Shown: positions 43,347 to 51,372 of the stretch, one piece after another | Layout: each line of letters begins with the position of its first letter | Position numbering within the stretch: the first letter of the stretch is position 1 | From: Bacteroidales bacterium | Lineage (GTDB): Bacteria > Bacteroidota > Bacteroidia > Bacteroidales > UBA932 | Direction of reading: 5' to 3' | Assembly: GCA_017561885.1 (NCBI GenBank) | Contig: JAFZBF010000009.1 | Coordinates: forward strand, 1-61,193 | Length of the DNA: 61,193 nt | Translations under genes and position numbers: made by a program | The notes under the pieces: model-generated | What the model was told of the DNA's origin: nothing | What the model saw: only the letters and a program-made list of their open reading frames with translations | Database searches by the model: none

Positions 43347-44525
43347 TTATTTAAGGCACATCTTGTAGATTTCCAGCACATCCTCCTTGCGGAGCGGCTT
43401 GAAGCCGGGCAGAGTACCGTAATTGACAGACTTGGCTGCCATGATGTCGAAGTAAGTCTCGTCGATGCCGACCTCCGGGAGGGTACTCTTAAGGCCGAGG
43501 GTCTTGAAGAAGAAGTCGGCCAGCATATCTATGGCCTTGTCTGCGATTTCCATCGGAGGCAGTTTAGGGTCGATGCCGAAGACATTCACTCCGAACTGCA
43601 CATACTTGTAGACATTCGTCTCGTCCAGGCAATACTTCATCCACCTCGGAGTAAGGATGGCGAGACCGTGTCCGTGCGTGATGTCGTAATAGGCCGACAG
43701 TTCGTGCTCCATCGGGTGGCACGACCAGGCGTGCTTCTTGCCGGCGGTCACGAAACCGTTGATAGCCCACGACGAAGTCCACATCAGGTTGGCGCGGGCC
43801 TCGTAGTTGTCGGGCTCCTTCATCGCGACGGGAGCGTACTTGATGACAGTCTTCATCATACCCTCCATAAAGGTGTCGAGCATATACAGGTCGTCACCGG
43901 TGTTGAAATAGACCTCGAGGATGTGGCTCATGATGTCGGACGAACCGCAGGCTGTCTGGTAAGGGCTGACGGTATAGGTGTTCTCAGGGTTGAGGAAAGA
44001 GACCTTCGGCAGGATCATCGGATCGAGGCGGCCGATCTTGTCCCTGGTCTCGGGGTTGCTGATAACGGCTGCGGTGTCCATCTCGGAACCTGTGGCCGAC
44101 AGGGTCAGTATGTCTACGATGGGCAGGGCCTTCTTCACAGGCGCCTGCTTGCTGAGGTCGAGGAAGTCCCACGGGTCGAAATCCACGCAGGCTCCTGCAG
44201 CTATCCATTTGGTAGCGTCGATGGTAGAGCCTCCGCCGACTGCCAGCAGTACGTCGATGTTGTGTTCCTTGCACATCTGCGCGCCTTTGCGTACAGATCC
44301 GATGCGAGGGTTAGGCTCGATGCCGTCAAGTTCCCAGAGTTCGAGGCCAGCGGCCTTGATTTCCCTGACCACCTTGTCATAAAGGCCCATACGTTTGATG
44401 GAGCCTCCTCCGTAAGTCATAAGCACGCGGGTGCCGTATTTCTTCAATTCTTCACCAAGATGATGGAGGTGTCCTTTTCCGAAATACACCTTCACAGGAA
44501 TGTTGTAGATAAAATCGTTGATCAT
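43347..44525 (-). CDS. Iron-dependent alcohol dehydrogenase
   Basis: 392 aa, group III (Fe-ADH), of the YqhD/butanol dehydrogenase type. NAD(P) motif GGGSTIDATKW. The metal ligands are Asp and His in SSDIMSHILEVYF and two histidines in CHPMEHELSAYYDITHGHG. It should interconvert aldehydes and alcohols with NAD(P)H. It lies 6 bases past the start codon of the Big_2 gene and 47 bases past the P-type ATPase gene on the same strand. No regulation is visible. Confidence 0.92.
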   Translation of the reverse strand: MINDFIYNIPVKVYFGKGHLHHLGEELKKYGTRVLMTYGGGSIKRMGLYDKVVREIKAAGLELWELDGIEPNPRIGSVRKGAQMCKEHNIDVLLAVGGGSTIDATKWIAAGACVDFDPWDFLDLSKQAPVKKALPIVDILTLSATGSEMDTAAVISNPETRDKIGRLDPMILPKVSFLNPENTYTVSPYQTACGSSDIMSHILEVYFNTGDDLYMLDTFMEGMMKTVIKYAPVAMKEPDNYEARANLMWTSSWAINGFVTAGKKHAWSCHPMEHELSAYYDITHGHGLAILTPRWMKYCLDETNVYKYVQFGVNVFGIDPKLPPMEIADKAIDMLADFFFKTLGLKSTLPEVGIDETYFDIMAAKSVNYGTLPGFKPLRKEDVLEIYKMCLK

Positions 44526-44572
44526 AAGCGTTGAAATTTATGGTTGTAAGATAAGCATTTTTTATGACTTCC

Positions 44573-46468
44573 TTACTTCAACGCTCTCATAGAATTCAAA
44601 ACTGCCAGCACTGTCACTCCTACGTCTGCGAATACCGCCATCCACATAGTGGCCACGCCGAAGGCGGCAAGCAGAAGCACGAGAATCTTAATTGCTATCG
44701 AGAACCATGTGTTCTCCCGCGCGATGCGCAAGGTGCGGCGCGCTGCAGCCACGGCGACGGCAACCTTAGAAGGCTTGTCGTCCATCAGCACCACGTCTGC
44801 CGCCTCGATCGCTGCATCAGAGCCCAGGGCACCCATCGCAATACCTATGTCCGCCCTTGCCAGCACAGGTGCGTCGTTGATGCCGTCTCCTACGAAAGCC
44901 AGCGTCCTGCCGGAACGTTTCGTCGCAAGCAGAGCCTCGACTTTCTCCACCTTGCCGGCCGGCATCAGTCCGGCATGCCATTCGTCCACCCCGACCTCGG
45001 CTGCGACAGCCCTTGCCACATCTTCGTGGTCGCCTGTCAGCATCACGGTCCTGGCGACGCCGAGGCTCTTGAGAGCCCTGAGGGCTTCTGCCGAATCGGA
45101 CTTGACACGGTCAGAGATGACTATATGGCCCAGATATGTGCCGTCCTGGCATACGTGGATCACGGTGCCTGTCTTCTCGCAGGGATGCCAGCCGGCCCCC
45201 TCCATCTCCATCATCGCCGGGTTGCCGACACACACCCTGCGGCCGTTCACATCGGCGCTGATGCCCTTGCCGGATTCTTCCCGTACATTTTCTATTATGC
45301 AGTCGTCTGCCTCTTCAGGATATGCTGCCCGAAGAGAGACGGCTATGGGATGGGTGCTGAAGCGCTCTACGTGAGCCGCAAGATGCAGCAGTTCCTTCTC
45401 CTCTATTATCTCGGGATGCACCGCAACCACCTCGAAGACGCCCTCGGTAAGAGTGCCGGTCTTGTCAAAGACCACAGTATCCATCCTCGACAGAGCCTCG
45501 AGATAGTTGGAGCCCTTGACTAGGATTCCTTTGCGGGATGCCCCGCCGATGCCGCCGAAGAATGCCAGAGGGACGCTGAGCACGAGGGCGCAGGGGCAGG
45601 ATACAACCAGGAACATCAAGGCACGGTAGAGCCAGGTGGAGAACTGACCGCCCAGAAGGGTGGGAATTAAGGCCAGAGGCACTGCGGCAACCACGACGAT
45701 TGGCGTGTAGACTTTTGCGAAGCGGGTTATGAAGTTCTCGCTGTGGGACTTGTGCTCAGAGGCGTGCTCCACGAGCTCAAGTATCCTTGAAGCCGTAGAC
45801 TCGCCGAATTCCTTCGCGACTTTCACGCGGAGCACCCCGCTCAGGTTCACGCATCCCGAGAGGATTTCGTCTTCGACACCGATCTGCCTCGGAACGCTCT
45901 CGCCGGTCAGGGCGACGGTGTCGAGCGATGAACTGCCTTCCTTCACAATACCGTCCACAGGAACTTTTTCGCCCGGTCTTATTACAATCATATCGCCGGG
46001 CCTGAGTTCTTTGCAGGGCACTGTCACAAGTTCGCCGTCGCGCTCCAGGTTGGCAGTGTCGGGACAGATATCCATCAGGTGCGAAATGCTCTTGCGGCTC
46101 TGACCTTCTGCTATCCCTTCGAACAATTCGCCGATCTGGAAGAAAAGCATCACGAAGACAGCCTCCGGGAACTGGGTGGCAGCTTCGGGAAGGAAACCGA
46201 TTCCCAGCGCGCCGAGGGTAGCCACGCTCATAAGGAAGTTCTCGTCGAGGGCTTCGCCGTGAGCCAGGCTCTCCGCAGCTTCCTTCAGCGTGTCGAATCC
46301 GGCCACAAGGTAAGGGACCAGATAGACCAGCAGCAGCTGCCAGGTTTCAAGGCTTGTTTTCTTTTCGATAATGACGGCTGCGACAAGCAGCAATGCAGCG
46401 ACGGCAATCCTTATAAGGCTGCTGCGGGTTTCATTCTCTTCTTCGTTATGATGGTGTCCGTGTGCCAT
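44573..46468 (-). CDS. Heavy-metal P1B-type ATPase
   Basis: 631 aa. A His-rich N-terminus (MAHGHHHNEEE) replaces the usual HMA domain. The transmembrane metal site is CPC (291-293, VVSCPCALVLS), the phosphorylated Asp335 is in DKTGTL, and TGE is at 188-190. Late motifs include GDGINDAP. Zn/Cd/Pb- or Cu-type cannot be decided with confidence; the CPC site and the adjacent Fur-family regulator fit zinc or a similar metal. It has its own -7 element, and a palindrome overlaps the upstream region. Confidence 0.93.
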   Translation of the reverse strand: MAHGHHHNEEENETRSSLIRIAVAALLLVAAVIIEKKTSLETWQLLLVYLVPYLVAGFDTLKEAAESLAHGEALDENFLMSVATLGALGIGFLPEAATQFPEAVFVMLFFQIGELFEGIAEGQSRKSISHLMDICPDTANLERDGELVTVPCKELRPGDMIVIRPGEKVPVDGIVKEGSSSLDTVALTGESVPRQIGVEDEILSGCVNLSGVLRVKVAKEFGESTASRILELVEHASEHKSHSENFITRFAKVYTPIVVVAAVPLALIPTLLGGQFSTWLYRALMFLVVSCPCALVLSVPLAFFGGIGGASRKGILVKGSNYLEALSRMDTVVFDKTGTLTEGVFEVVAVHPEIIEEKELLHLAAHVERFSTHPIAVSLRAAYPEEADDCIIENVREESGKGISADVNGRRVCVGNPAMMEMEGAGWHPCEKTGTVIHVCQDGTYLGHIVISDRVKSDSAEALRALKSLGVARTVMLTGDHEDVARAVAAEVGVDEWHAGLMPAGKVEKVEALLATKRSGRTLAFVGDGINDAPVLARADIGIAMGALGSDAAIEAADVVLMDDKPSKVAVAVAAARRTLRIARENTWFSIAIKILVLLLAAFGVATMWMAVFADVGVTVLAVLNSMRALK

Positions 46469-46491
46469 ATCTTTGTTTCATTTTCCGAAGG

Positions 46492-46526
46492 CAAAGATAG
46501 AGGGCAGTCCCTGCAACTCAGTTGCA
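46492..46526 (-). promoter_or_regulatory. P-type ATPase promoter with Fur-type palindrome
   Basis: TATCTTTG on the minus strand (46492-46499) is 23 bases upstream of the ATPase ATG. A perfect 7-1-7 palindrome TGCAACT-C-AGTTGCA (46512-46526) lies just behind it and covers the last codons and stop of the Fur-family gene, where a bound repressor would block the promoter. Confidence 0.6.
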
Positions 46527-46943
46527 ATGTCTGCGGCAGGAGGGACAGATGCCGCTGACCATATAGTTGACCGACTCGCAGTCGTAGCCGGCAGGCAGGT
46601 CCACCTCCGGAATCTGGATATCCTCGAGGCAGAAAGTCTTGCGGCAGCGGGTGCAGTAGAAATGCACGTGGGCGTCATCGTCGTGGCTGTCGGAATGGCT
46701 GCGGCAGAGCTCATAGCGCACCCCGTCTCCCCCGTCCTGGATGGTGTGGACAAGGTGCTGCTCACGGAACAGCGCCAGCGTCCTGCTGATGCCGGACTTG
46801 TCGATGGTGCCGATAGCCTCCTCCAGCTCCATCATCGACATCGGTCTTCCGCCGTTGCGGAGGGTCGAAGCGACGAGGATGCGGTTGGCCGTCGGTCTGA
46901 CGCCATGATGCATCATCAGGTCTATGATATCGTTTTCTGCCAT
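46518..46943 (-). CDS. Fur-family metal-dependent repressor (Zur-like)
   Basis: 141 aa from ATG 46943 (an upstream ATG at 46964 is possible). An N-terminal winged helix (GVRPTANRILVASTLRNGGRPM) and a dimerisation domain with two CxxC zinc motifs (CTRC and CPSC) and a His-rich loop (HSDSHDDDAHVHF) are typical of Fur/Zur/PerR proteins. It is 49 nt upstream of the metal ATPase on the same strand, so it probably senses zinc or a related metal and controls export. A TATTTTTG element ends 8 bases before the chosen ATG. Confidence 0.88.
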   Translation of the reverse strand: MAENDIIDLMMHHGVRPTANRILVASTLRNGGRPMSMMELEEAIGTIDKSGISRTLALFREQHLVHTIQDGGDGVRYELCRSHSDSHDDDAHVHFYCTRCRKTFCLEDIQIPEVDLPAGYDCESVNYMVSGICPSCRRHCN

Positions 46944-46983
46944 TTCCGATACAAAAATAACCATATAATCTTTAATATTGTGC

Positions 46984-46991
46984 TACTTTTG
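46984..46991 (+). promoter_or_regulatory. Candidate -7 promoter element for the VanX-like gene
   Basis: TACTTTTG matches TAnnTTTG, 26 bases upstream of the ATG at 47018. Confidence 0.5.
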
Positions 46992-47017
46992 TCTGCTGAA
47001 AAAACGTATCGACTGCA

Positions 47018-47710
47018 ATGAAAAACAATTCTTTCCTTGCCTGCCTGGCGCTCACCTGCCTTATAGCGCTTGCGAGCGGCATGACGCCGGATCCGTCACT
47101 TGACAACTCCGGATTCGTGAACATCGCCGAAGAGATTCCCGAGGTGATGCTGGAAATCAGATATTACAGCACATACAACTTCATAGGCGACAGAGTGAAC
47201 GGATATGAGGCTCCTGTAGCCTACCTCACCAAAGAGGCCGCAGCCGCACTGAAGAAGGCCAGCGAAGTCGCAATGAAGGACGGCTACCGCTTCCGCATCT
47301 ACGACGCATACCGTCCCCAGGTTGCGGTGGACCATTTCAAGGCCTGGGCGAAGGATCTCGACGACACCAGGATGAAAGAATACTTCTATCCCGAACTCGA
47401 CAAGTCGGTGCTGTTCGAACAGGGATACATCGCATCCCGTTCGGGGCATTCACGCGGCAGCACCCTGGACCTCACCCTCTTCGATATGAAAACCGGGCAC
47501 AACCTCGATATGGGCGGAACCTTCGACTGGTTCGGAGTGCTCTCGCACCCTGGCTACAAAGGCGTAACTGAGGAGCAATATGCAAACCGGATGTATCTGC
47601 GCAAGATCATGACCGACGCCGGATTCCGTCCCTACGATGAAGAATGGTGGCACTTCACCCTCAGAAACGAACCCTACCCCGATACTTACTTCAACTTCCC
47701 GAACAAATAA
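47018..47710 (+). CDS. D-alanyl-D-alanine dipeptidase (VanX/DdpX-like)
   Basis: 230 aa with a Sec signal peptide (about 1-20). The zinc site SxHxxGxxxD is present (His144, Asp151 in SGHSRGSTLDLTL), with Glu209 and His212 in EEWWHF, and Arg99 in YRPQ. The enzyme hydrolyses D-Ala-D-Ala, most likely released from peptidoglycan in the periplasm, and need not mean vancomycin resistance: vanHA are absent. The end overlaps the presumed start of the MATE gene. Confidence 0.93.
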   Translation: MKNNSFLACLALTCLIALASGMTPDPSLDNSGFVNIAEEIPEVMLEIRYYSTYNFIGDRVNGYEAPVAYLTKEAAAALKKASEVAMKDGYRFRIYDAYRPQVAVDHFKAWAKDLDDTRMKEYFYPELDKSVLFEQGYIASRSGHSRGSTLDLTLFDMKTGHNLDMGGTFDWFGVLSHPGYKGVTEEQYANRMYLRKIMTDAGFRPYDEEWWHFTLRNEPYPDTYFNFPNK

Positions 47711-49038
47711 AAAAGGACAATCATAAGCTCCTTACTGAGGGTTCCGTCTCCAAAGCCATCCTGTCGCTGGCCTTGCCCTCCATCATCAGTATGCTGGTGA
47801 CCAGCATCTACAGCATAGTCGCCACATTCTATGTAGGCCGCATCAGCACACAGGCGACGGCGGCTGTAGGTGTCAGTTTCTCGCTTATGTCGGTCATCCA
47901 GGCCATAGGATTCATGTTCGGCCAGGGATCCGGCAACTATATCTCCAGGGAACTGGGCGCCCGGCGCATGAAGAACTCCGAACAGATGGCTGTGGTCGGG
48001 CTGGTGCTCTCGCTCATATCCGGAGTAGTGCTCGGGCTGGCCGGCCTGCTGTTCCTGAGACCGCTGTCGGTGCTGCTCGGTTCTACCCCCACTATCCTTC
48101 ACGACACTATGGTCTTCCTGACATTCGTCCTGGTCGCAACCCCTTTCATCATGGGCTCAATCGTGCTCAACAACCAGATGCGCTTCGAAGGAAATGCCAG
48201 CTATGCGATGTGGGGCATCATTTCCGGAGCTCTGCTGAACGTAGTGCTGGCCCCGATACTGATCTTCGTCCTGAAGATGGGCATCACCGGCGCAGGCATC
48301 TCGCTGCTGACCGGCGAAATCTTCGGTTTCCTGGTCCTGCTGCTTATGTACCGCAAGGCAGACGGAATAAAGCTCGACCTGAAAAACTTCGTATGGAAAG
48401 GCAACTTCTTCAATGAGATCCTGGCCGGCGGCACACCTTCCCTTACAAGGCAGGGTCTGGCAAGCATCAGCATCGCGCTTCTGAACAATGCAGCAGGTGT
48501 ATATGGAGACGAGGCCATTGCAGGTCTTTCCATAGTCTCCCGCATAGCCTTCATCTTCCTGGCCACGACGATAGGCCTGGGACACGGTTTCCAGCCGGTA
48601 TGCGGATTCTCATACGGAGCGGGACTGTACGGCAGGGTGCGCGAAGGATTCCGCTATGTCCTGCGGATCGGCACCATCTTCATGCTGGTCTGTGCCGCCG
48701 TCGGGCTGATCTTCCCGGAAGCTATGGTAGGCTTCTTCCGCAACGACCCCAAGGTCATAGAGGTCGGTGCTGCAGCGCTGCGCTGGCAGATGATAACCCT
48801 GCCTCTCGTGCCTCTGGTGATGTATACCAACATGACTCTCCAGACGACCAGGCATCCCTGGGAAGCCAACATAATGGCGATGTCCCGCAACGGGCTGTTC
48901 TTCATCCCGGTGATTTTGATACTGCCGAGGATTCTCGGGCTTCAGGGCGTAGAGATGGCTCAGGCAGTGGCAGACGCGATGTCCGCCGTGCTGGCCATAC
49001 TGGTCATAATACGTTTCTTCAGGAAACTTCCCGACTAG
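47644..49038 (+). CDS. MATE family efflux transporter (start uncertain)
   Basis: 464 aa if the ATG at 47644 is used, about 435 without the leader. Twelve transmembrane segments and the family's repeated halves are evident (SKAILSLALPSIISMLVTSI, FMFGQGSGNYISREL, GHGFQPVCGFSYGA). MATE proteins export drugs or metabolites with H+ or Na+. Oddity: family similarity starts near KLLTEGSVSKAI (about 47724), but no ATG, GTG or TTG lies between that and 47644, so either the 67-base overlap with the VanX gene is real or a rare start codon or a sequence error is involved. Confidence 0.9.
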   Translation: MVALHPQKRTLPRYLLQLPEQIKKDNHKLLTEGSVSKAILSLALPSIISMLVTSIYSIVATFYVGRISTQATAAVGVSFSLMSVIQAIGFMFGQGSGNYISRELGARRMKNSEQMAVVGLVLSLISGVVLGLAGLLFLRPLSVLLGSTPTILHDTMVFLTFVLVATPFIMGSIVLNNQMRFEGNASYAMWGIISGALLNVVLAPILIFVLKMGITGAGISLLTGEIFGFLVLLLMYRKADGIKLDLKNFVWKGNFFNEILAGGTPSLTRQGLASISIALLNNAAGVYGDEAIAGLSIVSRIAFIFLATTIGLGHGFQPVCGFSYGAGLYGRVREGFRYVLRIGTIFMLVCAAVGLIFPEAMVGFFRNDPKVIEVGAAALRWQMITLPLVPLVMYTNMTLQTTRHPWEANIMAMSRNGLFFIPVILILPRILGLQGVEMAQAVADAMSAVLAILVIIRFFRKLPD

Positions 49039-49136
49039 GATTCTTGCGCAATCAGAATGGTTGTTATTTGACGTTAGCCTAAAAATAGCTAACTTAGAAA
49101 CTTGTATCCGCGACAATAATGCACATTTATATATCT

Positions 49137-51368
49137 ATGAAATTCAGAACTGTTTTTCTCACTTCCATCGCATTGCTGCTTGCAATATCCTGTGTAAGGA
49201 AAGAGGAAGTGAAGCCGGAAATCATCATTCCGACAGAAAGCCAGGCTGCTTTTGCATCAGGCATTTCGTTTGACTCCGGAGAGGCTGCACAACCCGGACA
49301 GCAGCCAAAAATCCAGACCAGTATCATCAAGTTTACCGCTACCGGCAAGTGGACAGCAAGCGTAACGGATGTCACCAAGGCCTCAAGCTGGGTATCTGTC
49401 GAACCCACCAGCGGCGATGCCGGAGATGTAACCCTGACTGTAACCACCCAGCCCAACACCGAACAAAAAGAGAGATCTGCTACTGTTACCATCACCTGCG
49501 GCACAGACAGCGACTCCTTCACCGTGACGCAAGCTGCCGCAACGCCTCAGACAGTCGCCGTCACTTCCGTTACTCTTGACAAGACGACCCTTGAGCTTAT
49601 CATAGGCTCTTCCGAGACTCTGACCGCCACTGTCGCCCCTGACAACGCTACGGACAAGACAGTCAGCTGGAGCACATCTGACGAAAAAGTCGCGACTGTC
49701 GACCAGAACGGAAAAATCACTGCAGTCAGCGTCGGGAACGCAACTGTCACTGCCAAAGCCGGCGACAAGGAAGCCACCTGCGCCGTGACTGTCAAGGACA
49801 ATTTCATCGCAGTGACCGAGATTACCATAAATGAGAAAGAACTGCCGATGACTGTCGGCGACACATTCACGTTGACCGCCACTGTCAAGCCGGACGATGC
49901 CACCGATCCTACTGTCACCTGGAGCAGCTCAGACGAGACCGTTGCCACTGTCGATGCCAAGGGAATCGTCAAGGCAGTCGGAGCAGGAAATGCGACAATC
50001 ACCGCCAAGGCCGGCGACAAGGAAGCTACCTGCGCCGTGACTGTCAGCGAGAAAGTCATACCTGTAGCTGAGGTGACCATCAATATGAAAGAGCTGCCGA
50101 TGACTGTCGGCGAATACTTCACATTGGGTGCTACAGTCAAACCGGACGATGCCACAGATCCAACAGTCACTTGGAGCAGTTCCGACGAAAGCATTGCCAC
50201 AGTCTCTGAAATTGGTACTGTACATGCCGTTGGTGCCGGACAGGCGACGATTACCGCCAAGGCGGGCGACAAGGAGGCCACCTGCACCGTGATTGTCAGT
50301 GAGAAAGTCATACCTGTAACTGAGGTGACCGTCAATGTGAAGAATCTGCCGATGACTGTCGGCGAATACTTCACATTGGGTGCTACAGTCAAGCCGGACG
50401 ATGCCACCAATCCCACAGTCACATGGAGCAGTTCCGATGAAAGCGTTGCCACAGTCACTGAAATTGGTACCGTACATGCCGTTGGTGCCGGACAGGCGAG
50501 GATTACCGCCAGGGCCGGCGACAAGGAAGACTACTGCAACGTGACTGTCAGCGAGAATGTCATAGCCGTAACTGAAGTAACACTCAATATGACAGAGTTG
50601 CCGATGTCTCTCGGCGACACATTCACATTGACCGCCACAGTAAAGCCGGACGATGCCACCGATCCCACAGTCACCTGGAGCAGCTATAACGTAGAAGTGG
50701 CTACCGTCGACGAGAAAGGAACAGTCAAGGCGATTGGAATCGGAAATGCGCTGATCGGAGCCAAGGCCGGCGACAAGGAAGCCACCTGCCTGGTTACAGT
50801 AACCGATGCTGCCGTCGAGGTAACTTCAATAACCCTTGACCAGACATCCGTTTCCATGACTGAGGGCCAGACGCTGTCGCTCAAAGCCACCGTAAGTCCT
50901 GACAATGCCTCCGACAAGACGGTCGTATGGGAGAGTTCCAACACGAAAGTTGCCACAGTCAAAGACGGAACAGTCACTGCTGTCGCCGAGGGTTCCGCCA
51001 AGATCACGGCAAAAGCCGGCGGCAAAACTGCGACCTGCATAGTTACTGTAGCCAAATATGTCTTCTCCATCGACCAGACAAGCATAGAGGTGTCAGGTAA
51101 CGGCGAAGAATTCTCGATAGGCTTTGTCTGCACAGGAGATTACGAGATAACACTTCCCGAATGGATCACCCTCGACCTTGATTACAACAGCAGGCTGTTC
51201 TTCACTGCCGGGCGCAATCCTGGAGATTCGGAGCGAAGCGGTGACATCGTGATCAAAGACAAAAGGGGAAACAGCCTTAAATGCACTGTGAAACAGGGCA
51301 AGCGTATTCCAGATGAGGCCGAAGGCGGCAACGAAGATGTAGAAGATGGTGAAGATATAAACTGGTAA
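49137..51368 (+). CDS. Surface lipoprotein with BACON and six Big_2 domains
   Basis: 743 aa from ATG 49137. Lipobox LAISC. A BACON domain (about 60-140, ASSWVSVEPTSGDAGDV) precedes six Big_2 domains (about 145-625, each ending TCAVTV), and a final BACON-like domain (ITLPEWITLDLD) closes the protein, which has an acidic tail. The Big_2 repeats are highly alike at the DNA level. It lies 4 nt before the giant repeat protein gene, and both probably form one cell-surface module. Confidence 0.87.
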   Translation: MKFRTVFLTSIALLLAISCVRKEEVKPEIIIPTESQAAFASGISFDSGEAAQPGQQPKIQTSIIKFTATGKWTASVTDVTKASSWVSVEPTSGDAGDVTLTVTTQPNTEQKERSATVTITCGTDSDSFTVTQAAATPQTVAVTSVTLDKTTLELIIGSSETLTATVAPDNATDKTVSWSTSDEKVATVDQNGKITAVSVGNATVTAKAGDKEATCAVTVKDNFIAVTEITINEKELPMTVGDTFTLTATVKPDDATDPTVTWSSSDETVATVDAKGIVKAVGAGNATITAKAGDKEATCAVTVSEKVIPVAEVTINMKELPMTVGEYFTLGATVKPDDATDPTVTWSSSDESIATVSEIGTVHAVGAGQATITAKAGDKEATCTVIVSEKVIPVTEVTVNVKNLPMTVGEYFTLGATVKPDDATNPTVTWSSSDESVATVTEIGTVHAVGAGQARITARAGDKEDYCNVTVSENVIAVTEVTLNMTELPMSLGDTFTLTATVKPDDATDPTVTWSSYNVEVATVDEKGTVKAIGIGNALIGAKAGDKEATCLVTVTDAAVEVTSITLDQTSVSMTEGQTLSLKATVSPDNASDKTVVWESSNTKVATVKDGTVTAVAEGSAKITAKAGGKTATCIVTVAKYVFSIDQTSIEVSGNGEEFSIGFVCTGDYEITLPEWITLDLDYNSRLFFTAGRNPGDSERSGDIVIKDKRGNSLKCTVKQGKRIPDEAEGGNEDVEDGEDINW

Positions 51369-51372
51369 GTCT

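Noticed and set aside
41935..43368. 477-aa open frame antisense to the Big_2 protein
   Set aside because: It mirrors the Ig repeats on the coding strand, is rich in S, T and V runs without domains, and has no promoter or ribosome site of its own.
43326..44534. 402-aa open frame antisense to the iron alcohol dehydrogenase
   Set aside because: The opposite strand encodes a full, motif-complete enzyme; this frame has no recognisable domain and is rich in H, D and V as expected for a shadow of GC-rich coding DNA.
47018..47710. Vancomycin resistance gene vanX
   Set aside because: No vanH, vanA or vanRS genes are near; secreted D-Ala-D-Ala dipeptidases are common in Bacteroidetes without resistance.
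49547..50524. 325-aa open frame antisense to the second Big_2 protein
   Set aside because: Same repeat-driven shadow as in the first Big_2 gene.
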